Below are positions 55,825 through 64,000 of a stretch of 64,000 nucleotides of DNA, piece by piece. The position numbers were made by a program, and so were the translations under genes. How positions within the stretch are numbered: the stretch's first letter is position 1; each line of letters starts with the position of its first letter. A model generated the notes under the pieces. The model was not told the DNA's origin, did not search any database, and saw only the letters and a program-made list of their open reading frames with translations. Origin of the DNA: Podarcis raffonei (Eukaryota > Chordata > Lepidosauria > Squamata > Lacertidae); NCBI RefSeq assembly GCF_027172205.1, contig NC_070614.1, positions 42,399,001 to 42,463,000 on the forward strand. The letters run 5' to 3'.

Positions 55825-58800
55825 CCTGCGGAGAAATGGATCATCAAAGCAGTGCTTCTGGAATGCACTCACTTGTCCGTGCATTTGGGTAAGCCTTTTG
55901 TGAAGGGGAGTTCTTGTGCCTCTGGTTTTGCACTGTGAAAGTATGTGTTTAATGCATTTATATATCACTGCATTTTCCAAGGAGCTTATATGCTGTTCTC
56001 CCTGCCCCACTTTATCCTCGCAGCAACCCTATGAGGTTAGGCTGAGAGAGAGTAACCTTCATGGCAGAGTGGAGATTTGAACCCTTGCAACTCCATGGTT
56101 TGGTAGGACGTATGCAGTCCTAGGGATCTTTTATGCAAGTGTATTCTGTAAATATTACTTACTAAATTTGCATATCACCCTTCATTTGTAGATCTCAGGG
56201 TGGTTCGCAACATAAAAATACAAGCTAAAAACACAAAATGCATACATAATAAGGACAAAGAAAAATCAGCAACTATCTTCAGAGGCAGCCCTGCATATAA
56301 ATAAGAATGGCAAATTGAACTTGCTTGTAGTACACATTTGTTTCCAGCATTTGCTGTGTACAAATGCCTGCGCATATAATAACAATGTGGTGAAAGGCTG
56401 AGAGGCACATAAAGATGATGTGGATTACTTTCATTTAAAAGTACAGAATGGTAAAATGGAGAGGTTGGTTCAAGGGTGTTTTTTTTTGTATTTTGAATAG
56501 AAGTTCTATGATGAAAAAATTGAATGTGTTAGTCTCATACCTAAAAGGGGAAAAAAAGGAATAAACCCATTAGTTATGATGCTAAAAACCTCTAGCCTCA
56601 TTAGACTTGGCCTGATTGTTAATAGCACATGTTTCTGCTGGAGAAGGGTAGTTATTAATTTGCCCATGCTCTGCCTAACAGCTTCCATTTTTCTGCTTCT
56701 CAGTATAGTCATTGAATTGTGTGCACATATTGCTAAGAAGAGGACAATATGATGATACATTGCCCATATCTGCAACTTTTAGGCTGACAAAAGTTATGTT
56801 CAGTTCATAATTGTTTTCTTTCATAGAGCATGGGTTTTGAGAAGCAGCAAATATTTCTTCAGAAGAGTTCTTTGAAGGGAACCGTTGCAGTCAGAGATGG
56901 GCTGAACAAATTCAGGAAATTCCTAGGATTTCTGGAAGTCATGGAGTTTGGTCCATTTGGTGATAATGAGAAAAAGGTATGATCTTGGTTTCTCTTGAAG
57001 TAAGAATTTGAAGTATCTTGGCTGCTAAGTAGGAAATGGCAAGAGACTTGGGGAGGCTGTTATGATGAACTGCATGTTCTGTCCGTGTTTCACCTGATTA
57101 ACCCTGATTATGCACATGCTCTGAGCGGATCTCTCCTTGGCACAAGTGATATTTCTATTAAAATGCTGATGAGTGTATGTCTGCTTAAGGATATTGTTGC
57201 CAGACACATGCAAACAGTAATAAAAACTAGTGGTTGTATTTCAGAGAGCATGTGTTTGGAGGAAAATGAACACCAAATACGTCTCCTGAAGAGTTGCATA
57301 GAGTGAACAGCTGTAATACAAAATGGACTGAACAAACACTGAAAATACTAGGATTTATGGAAGTCGGAATTGATACTGAGGAAAAAGGTATGACCTTGGT
57401 TTCTCTTGAAGTAAGAAATTGAGGTATCTTGGTTGCTAAGTAGGAGATGGCAAGAGACTTGGGGAGCCTGTTATGATGAACTGCATGTTCTGTCCGTGTT
57501 TCACCTGATTAACCCTGATTATGCACATGCTCTGAGCAGATCTCTCCTTGGCACAAGCGATATTTCCATAAAAATGCTGATGAGTGTATGTTTTCTTTTT
57601 GTTAAGGCTTGATGTTGTTTAGATAACAGAAACAGTATAGTAACCTATTGCAACAATACCTGAATGACTTGTTTATCTTATAAAATATATGCCATTCTTG
57701 TTTTTATAGGGTCAATTAAATGTATTTATCTATGCATATATGTGATGAACTCAAGAGTTACTTCCCCCAAAGTGTTAGGCATACTTCTCTAAAAATGGTT
57801 AAGATGGTCATTTATTTGGACCAATTAGATTAAATCTGATAGCAAGCTTTTAGTTGCTGATTTCTTCCTCAAACTGGAAGTTGTACCAGGTCATGGCCCT
57901 TAGCTCTTCTCACTTCCCCAAAACTTCCTAAATTTCTGCTGAGCAGAAGCAAGAAGACCAAGGGATGTAAGGAAAAAAGCATTTACGTTTTGGCTGGTGT
58001 TTGGTTCGTAGTGACTTATTTTCCTGCAGGGAGGAGGGGATCCTCATATGGGTTGTCCCTCCCACTCCACCAGACAGGAATGTGCAAAACTGAGTTCTTC
58101 CTATCTTGTGATGGGAGGGCGAACCCTCCAGTTTCCTGTGTAGGTCAGGTGACAGTGGTCTTCTCTCACCCTCTTATGAAGAGAGGTTGGGGGGTTTGCT
58201 TGATTTTGCACTGCTATAGACTGGGGGGACACACGACATCCAGTCAATAGAAATTAGACAGTGGAATAAAATTTAAATTGCTTTGTATGGAGACATGACC
58301 CATTCAGTAGAGAGGGGAGCAAGAACCAGTCAGATCTAAAGAAGGATGCTTGCTAATAAATAGCTGCCACTCTTTTCTTTTATAGGGCAAATGATTCTAA
58401 AGAGATGAAACAGCAACGGTGCACATTCCCCATCCTGAGCCTCTACAAAATGTAAGGACTGAAGCTTTTTCTCTCGCCACTTAGCAGAAGACATTTGCAT
58501 CCATACCACTGATTACTGTCTTGTAAGAAGTTGCTGTTTATATAGTAGAATTTATCTTTCATAGTATGAAATCTAATGGGCAGGATCCAAACAAACTATA
58601 CAGTGTCAGTGCCTCTAAAGCACCTTTGGCCCTCCAGATGTTTTCAGACTCCAGCCTGCATGACCAGCTGCTAGGGACTATGGGAGTTACAGTCCAACAT
58701 CCTCAGGAGGGCAACAGATTCTTTAAAAGGAGTGGATCATCAAAATAATAGTGGAAATTTGAAGTATAAATAGGGGTGGGTGGAGCAGGGGTTGGTAAGT

Positions 58801-59195
58801 GTGCTCAAAATGTAAATGCATGATGACTGTTCCTCTTGCTGTCGCAAGCCGTAGACGGTGAGATTTTGTGTCATCAAATATTAAAGCTGGCCTTTCTTCA
58901 CTCAATGTGCCTTTGGATGGGTTGGCTGTCTGTTGGCACTATTGAATTTTGCGGGGCCAGACATTCGGAAAAATGCAAACGTGAAGCTTTAAATCATGAG
59001 CCAGCAAGCCAAAAGGAGTGTTTTTTTAATGGAATAACTGAACTGTGATTGCCTAGCTTTTTAACAGGAAGGTTGAATTTACATTTCTAAATGTTTAAAT
59101 CATTTTCTACAGGTTTGTTGGACACAGGCATGAAAGTGAGAATAGTATTTCTCTGTTTCACCATGGAAAAAAGTGGTACAGAAGATGGATGAATT
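55825..59195 (+). CDS. Candidate small spliced gene, 69 residues, unrecognised
   Basis: Three exon-like segments join in one phase. 55825-55888 (acceptor 'cttgctttctacag', ATG at 55836, donor GTAAGC) gives MDHQSSASGMHSLVRAF. 58386-58451 (acceptor 'ttcttttatag', donor GTAAGG) gives ANDSKEMKQQRCTFPILSLY. 59113 to the stop (acceptor 'attttctacag') gives FVGHRHESENSISLFHHG and ends RRWMNLL. An AATAAA at about 59263 follows. There is no signal peptide or membrane segment and no family I recognise. Another exon-like segment (56827-56976) would stop the frame if included, so alternative splicing or a non-coding transcript is possible. It lies upstream of CCNB1IP1 on the same strand. Confidence 0.35.
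56820..57596 (+). repeat. Tandem duplication of exon-like plus intron-like sequence
   Basis: 56827-57190 and 57244-57596 are copies about 417 bp apart. The second half of each (from the donor on, about 205 bp) differs at roughly a dozen positions. The exon-like halves (56827-56976 and 57244-57388) align only loosely, at about two thirds identity by eye, yet both keep acceptor and donor sites. Confidence 0.88.
56827..56976 (+). other. Exon-like segment, 50 open codons
   Basis: Acceptor 'ttttctttcatag' and donor GTATGA bound a 150-base segment that is fully open in frame 1 (SMGFEKQQIFLQKSS to GDNEKK) with an ATG as second codon. It does not keep the frame of the 69-residue reading. It is the first copy of a tandem duplication. 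Confidence 0.4.
58600..58720. repeat. hAT-like palindromic MITE remnant
   Basis: 'tttggccctccagatgtttt' and 'actatgggagttacagtcc' with 'acatcctcaggagggc' near the end. Same family as 9007-9115, in an intron-like position. Confidence 0.5.
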
Positions 59196-59262
59196 TGCTG
59201 TAACATGTGAAAACAAGATAGTGGCTCCTTACTCTCTTGAGTGTTATATGTGTGACCACCAA

Positions 59263-59268
59263 CAATAA
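59263..59268 (+). terminator. Polyadenylation signal of the unnamed gene
   Basis: AATAAA about 65 bases past the stop codon of the 69-residue reading. Confidence 0.45.
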
Positions 59269-59279
59269 AAAAATTGTCC

Positions 59280-61040
59280 TAATAATTAAGTTGTAGCTCA
59301 TTATCGTCCACATTTACTAAGTGGAGTATATGTTGAACAGCTTTTGAAATTGTGTACAATTCATAATTAAGAAATGGTCGAGTTTCAGATTTTTACAAAT
59401 TCTTTGCTAGAGTATAATTACATCAATATGGTTATGGAAAACAGTGCCACATATCTAAAGATGGGTGAACAAGTGTACATGGAAAATAGCTCCCTCTAGC
59501 ACATGTTGTATCTTACTCTGAGAAAAAGCTGTTTTCCAAAACCAACATTTGGAGATAAAAACGCCATCTTGATGCCATAAACCTGCTTTGTACACCCTCA
59601 CCCAAAATACATAGTTGTGAACAGGGTGCTTTCTTTTTTACAAATTCACAAGTCATTGCAACTTTGAAAACAAAAGGACTGTTCCAGTGTTAGTTGTACT
59701 CAACCAGATCCATTGAAATTATTAGACCTTAATCAGTTACGTTCCTTAATCTCAGTGGGTTTTCTCTTGAATATAACTTAGTGTAGCCAATGACAAAGTT
59801 TTCATCTAAGTTGACACTTTAATTTTAGAGCCTTGTCAAAGCATATGACATCTTTTATAGTTGTGACATCTTTTCAATATTCAAATTAATAAAGTATTAG
59901 AGATACAACATATCAAGTGGCTAGTTAAAATAGTCTACCCTTTAGTTGAGACACAAACCTTAAAAGCCATGAGAGGGGAGAGGACGGCTATACAGGTTTG
60001 TAGCAGGATAGGATAGGATTCGTCTAAATGGAGTCAGGTTAAATTTTAAGTGTGCTGCTGGAATAATGTTCCTGAGAGAACCAAGGAAACAAGTTGGAAT
60101 TGCAGCACACAGCGTATTTACCTAGTGTTATTGGGTTGGTGAAAATACGAACATGGCTTGTGCTTGGTGAGCTGAAATGCAGTGTAACTTTTCAGTTTTA
60201 TTTGGATGGGAGCAATGTCACCTGCATATCTAAAATAAGCCTTTTAAAAACTGAAAGGGTCCATGATTTGTTAAAAGTCCAAACCACAAATATTCCACCG
60301 TGAAGAGTTGTCAATTTTTATAAGTTTTCAGCCATTTGGTACTGCAATTAGGAGGCTTCACGCATACTGAAACAGACACAAGAATCCAGTCTTCTGAATA
60401 TTACCAGCCTTGGGCTAAAGCTATAGCAAAAGGGTACATAGCTTTGCCTTGAATAAAAGCATCAAAATTAGGCTGTGTATATACACAATACCTTTACAGC
60501 CCATAACACTTTTTTTGTGACTTGCAAATGGTGATTTTCAGTACAGTACTAGAACTGGGAGGTGCAAAGAGATGTTGTGAATACAGAGTTCACTTTGAAA
60601 AGGGCTGATGTGGGGACAGGAAACTTCAAACTTATTTGTTGGATGTAGCTTCTGTTGTGTTACATAAAAATACATACTAGGCTCGGGAACAATTCTGATG
60701 GACTTTGAAAACTTGCACTGGTGATTCGTTTTTGTCTGACTAATAAAGTTATTTTACTGTCCATTCCAGACAATGGTTTTTGCACTTGAAGTTGCCTTAA
60801 GTGGATTAAGAACTGCATGGGTGCGAGAGAGGCAATGACTTAAAACACTCTTCACTGCCTAGTTATTAGTACTGTATAAAAGCAGAAATGGAGCAACCAC
60901 ACTAAGCTGGGATTCATAGACGTGGGGAGCTTTGCGTGAGGGCTGTGTGTGTGTGCGCGCGCGCAATCCAACCATTTTTTGGTTGTTTGCAGAACTCCGG
61001 CTTGCAACTTTTATAATTCACTGACTGGCACGTGAGGGGC
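59280..61040. other. Intergenic, no gene seen
   Basis: AT-rich sequence with no convincing open frame. A short CA/CG alternating run (GTGTGTGTGTGCGCGCGCGC) lies at about 60945-60965. Confidence 0.4.
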
Positions 61041-61119
61041 ATTTTAATTTTTGTGACGGGGACGTGGAGAAGTCCAGCTTAAAAACACAAACACGACAGC
61101 TTAACTCGCTTTTCTTTCC

Positions 61120-61420
61120 GCCAGCGATATGCCCCTGGCGATTCGCATTCCTATCCACTTTCCCCCCCCCTCTCCCGCCCTTCGCCTTCTTTAGCGCCTC
61201 AGGGGAAGCGTTGGCAAAAAGAGCTGGAATTAAAAGTAGGTTTGAAGAGCAGCGCGAGCTCCGGCCGTTGGAGACGCGGGGGGTGGGGGACCAATCAAGA
61301 GGCGGCGCGTGAGCATCTTTCTTCTTTTCCAACCTCGGCGTTCTACATATTTTCCCGCCTTATCTTCGCTGCCTATTCCCCCTCCCCCATCGCCCATCTT
61401 TCTAACTCCCATTTGTAAAT
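61120..61420 (+). promoter_or_regulatory. CCNB1IP1: Candidate promoter of CCNB1IP1
   Basis: The most CpG- and GC-rich stretch upstream of the CCNB1IP1 exon ('agcgcgagctccggccgttg', 'gagacgcggggggtggggga'), with a CCAAT box in 'gaccaatcaagaggcggcgc'. An acceptor directly before 63385 shows that at least one upstream non-coding exon must exist, and this is the best place for it. The first exon itself cannot be placed. Confidence 0.35.
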
Positions 61421-61689
61421 AACTGCCTGACAAGCCTGCGCACTCATGTCAGTAAAATACCTCGTTCGAAAGAGTTCAATATATTACGTCACAAAAGCAT
61501 CAACTTCCTGGCTTTCTTTTAAAACAACAGGGTTTTGTTTGTTTTTGCACCCCGCCCCCCCCGCCAAAAATAGCTACTCGCTGAACTTTTATTGTTTACT
61601 CAAGAGTGCCACTTTTTGTTCACACCGTGATAGCTGTGTGGGAGGCTGAAGTACATCTGGTTAATCTTATCTAGTCGATGGGCTTCCCA

Positions 61690-61795
61690 AAGGCATTTTC
61701 TGGTCGGCTGCTGTGAGAAAAAGGATGCTGGACTAGACGGGGCTGCTTGGTCTGATCCAGCAGGATTTTATGCTCCTTGAAGGGAAATTTAAAGT
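61690..61795 (+). repeat. LINE 3' UTR remnant
   Basis: 'gatgctggactagacggggc' followed by 'ttggtctgatccagcagga' and 'ttttatgctcc' resembles the 3' end of CR1/L3-like LINEs in amniotes. Confidence 0.45.
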
Positions 61796-62222
61796 CTGTT
61801 AAATTTCTGGGACTTGCCTCCCACTATAAGAAAAAAGAACAATGGGTAGTGTTTTAGTATTGAACTGATGTGTTGCGAATAAAAAGTGGGCTTAATGTGT
61901 GTGTGTTTTTAAAGTATATAAATATTATTAAAAAATCCTCTGTGGATGGGCATGGGGTGTGGAGGGTGAAGAGCATCCTTTCCTTCAAAGAATTCTGGGC
62001 ACTGTTATTTGTTGGAAAGTGCAACTGTAGGGAAAAGCCCAGTGCCTAGAATTTTTCAAGGAGAAGAACAATAGAATTGCAGAATTGGAAGGGACAGTGT
62101 GTTTCAAATATGCTTTAAAAGGTGAACTGGATGATTGGTCTCTTGGCTGTTTTGCACTCCTTGGGCTGTATCTACTCAGAGTAGGCCCACTGAAATTAAT
62201 GGAACTTAGTATGGGTTGTATC

Positions 62223-62311
62223 CAGTGCTTTCCCCCCTAGAAAATTGGTGCCTGTACTCACCATGAAGTTGTTACTGCGTACCTTTGAGTAACCCAATGA
62301 AAAGAAGGCAC
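62223..62311. mobile_element. hAT-type MITE, short
   Basis: It starts CAGTGCTTTCCCCCC and ends AAAAGAAGGCACTG, with near-identical 8-bp flanks (GTTGTATC and GTTGTATT). Same family as 17836-17987, with a shorter interior. Confidence 0.75.
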
Positions 62312-63384
62312 TGGTTGTATTCAACATTGTTGTTCTACTTGTGCAACAAAACTTCCATCTCCTCAGCAGCCCCCTGTGCACCCTTAAAGCCCGTTTCGGA
62401 GGATCTCTGGAGATTTTGGGGGTGCATGAGAGGAAGGGGAAGTCCTATTGCATGAGTGGAACTCGACAGATACAACCCTTGATCCATTAGTTTCACTGAG
62501 GTTATTCCAAGTCTGAATAACAGATACAACTCCTTTTGTGATTCCACCCCCCCCCCCCCAAAATTGACAATATATTCCCCTTTTAGAACTCACTGACAGT
62601 AAAGAAAGTACTACGGATTGTTTTTTCGTACAGTATGTCAAAGTTGCAACATACTTTACAGTCTTACTGCTTTCATTGTTGTAGCAATCCTGTGAAACAG
62701 GACAAAATAAATGTCATGTTACAGATGGGGATCTTACTGAGGCAGAGAAAATGACTTGCCTAGCATCCTCCCTAAAGTCCATGACAGAACTAGTACTATA
62801 AAAATGATCTTCTACAACCAAGTCTGGAAGACATGCTTCAGTACCCAGCACATAATTTATGGAATTTGCTATCACATGATTTTTATTTATTGATTTAGAT
62901 GTGGCAATGGTCACTTGTTTAGATGAGCTTAGAGATTGGACAAATTTATTGACTGTCAAAGGCCATGATAGCTGTGGGCAATATGCCACTGAATTCAGGT
63001 AGCTGGGGGTGAGCTACTGCATGGATTCAAAATGCAATAGTAAAGCCTGAGTCAATAAAAAATGTCTTAATGTGGTGCTGAAAAAGGCACCAGACATCTT
63101 TTGAGGAGGCTATTCTGTAGCTGAGGTGTCACCACTGAATAGATCCTGTCCTTGGAATCCATCCAACTCACTTCAATTAGGGGATCCAGGAGCAGGGCCT
63201 GAGAAGACTACCTTAAGGTTCAGGTAGACATATATTGTAATAGGAGGAGGCAATCTTTTAGGTAATCTGAATTGCAGATCTGCTAAATGAACATATAATG
63301 ATCTTAAGTCCAGTTCTCCGCCAGGCAGCCATAGCCTATAAGCAATTTGAAAATCCTAGCATTAATACTTATTTCATTTTATAG
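62312..63384. other. Intron-like region before CCNB1IP1 exon
   Basis: No gene. It has a C-run near 62550 and otherwise unremarkable sequence. It is probably 5' UTR intron of CCNB1IP1. Confidence 0.4.
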
Positions 63385-63755
63385 GTGTGGTATGGTGAGC
63401 GCTACCTTTCCATCGCATAAAAAGTACTTGTAAAACTTCTGCACTGGCTCCATCAAACATGTCAGTCTGTGAGGATATGCTTCTTTGCAATTACCGCAAA
63501 TGCCGAGTCAAACTTTCAGGCTACGCATGGGTCACAGCCTGCTCACATATTTTCTGTGACCAACATGGCAGTGGGGAATTTAGCCGCTCGCCTGCAGTCT
63601 GCCCTGCTTGCACCAGTGCTCTTTCTGGTAAACTGGATATTGTTCGAACAGAACTCAGTCCTTCTGAGGAATACAAAGCCATGGTCCTATCTGGACTGCG
63701 ACCAGAGATTATTCTGGACATCAGTTCCAGGGCTCTGGCTTTCTGGACATACCAG
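63385..63755 (+). CDS. CCNB1IP1: CCNB1IP1 (HEI10), first coding exon
   Basis: The ATG at 63459 opens 99 codons to a phase-0 donor CAG|GTAAAC at 63756. An acceptor 'ttcattttatag' precedes the 5' UTR part (63385-63458). The protein start MSVCEDMLLCNYRKCRVKL, then ACSHIFCDQHGSGEFSRSP and CPAC, matches vertebrate CCNB1IP1 almost residue for residue. C10, C15, C28, H30, C33, H36, C48 and C51 form the RING-like zinc site. The end, DISSRALAFWTYQ, leads into the coiled coil encoded by the next exon. In mammals the protein is a RING-type E3 ligase that marks meiotic crossover sites and binds cyclin B. The rest of the gene lies beyond the window. Confidence 0.97.
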
Positions 63756-64000
63756 GTAAACACTCCTTGAACAGGTTTCCACCAATGGAATTTTAAGGTT
63801 TTGAAAATTTAGCTGTACTCTATCTTTTCACTATCAAGAGGAGATGCAGATTGGGGTGGATTTGTAACAGAAAAACCAGACATAAAATAGTTAAGAAACT
63901 ACCTTTGGCTAATTAAACAATTTATGGCCTTTTAAACTCTGTGTGTTGGGGGTTATTTCTTTTCTTTTCTTTTGTTGTTTTGCTTTGTTTTATTACTATG
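63756..64000 (+). other. CCNB1IP1 intron, with a repeat at the window edge
   Basis: Sequence at 63900-63960 ('ggctaattaaacaat' and 'ggccttttaaa') matches the start of the L2-like tails at 35890 and 51175, so a LINE remnant begins here. Confidence 0.5.

Noticed and set aside
1-64000. CRISPR arrays, rRNA, tRNA or snoRNA genes
   Set aside because: Nothing of the kind seen. The only tRNA-like sequence is the SINE head at 8543. The short alternating repeats are microsatellites.

Overview
The window looks like a stretch of squamate reptile (lizard or snake) chromosome. The evidence is the repeat mix: BovB/RTE LINE pieces, a tRNA-derived Sauria-type SINE, CR1 with its 8-bp 3' tail repeat, L2-like LINE tails, L1-type elements and many short inverted-repeat DNA elements. 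A clear CCNB1IP1 (HEI10) exon lies at the right edge. Coding content is low and most of the window is transposon-derived. The species cannot be told from the sequence alone.

Layout. 1-18.5 kb is a repeat-rich flank: three related LTRs (one interrupted by BovB, one by a CR1 copy of about 2.9 kb), two solo LTRs of two other families, BovB pieces, a SINE, MITEs, and relic pieces of the gene family described next. 18.6-54 kb is a tandem array of three intact minus-strand genes, each encoding a 343-residue protein (coding parts 24013-25044, 32499-33530 and 46641-47672). Each has one coding exon and its own non-coding first exon 1.8-3.0 kb upstream, with a TATA-like box. The protein has four aromatic-rich repeats of about 43 residues followed by a beta-rich C-terminal half that resembles an aerolysin-fold domain. 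I cannot assign a name. The duplicated units also carry shared flanking repeats, and several insertions are present in only one unit, so the other units show the empty site.

54.6-59.3 kb is mostly single-copy DNA with exon-like segments, good splice sites and a polyadenylation signal. Three of these segments join in one phase to give a 69-residue reading frame that I do not recognise. Inside it lies a tandem duplication in which the exon-like part has diverged far more than the adjoining intron-like part. 59.3-63.4 kb holds a GC-richer, CCAAT-containing promoter candidate and scattered repeats. 63385-63755 is the first coding exon of CCNB1IP1, a RING-type E3 ligase of meiotic crossover control; the rest of that gene lies beyond the window.

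The most notable features are the three-copy gene array with signs of gene conversion and relic copies, and the exon/intron divergence contrast upstream of CCNB1IP1.
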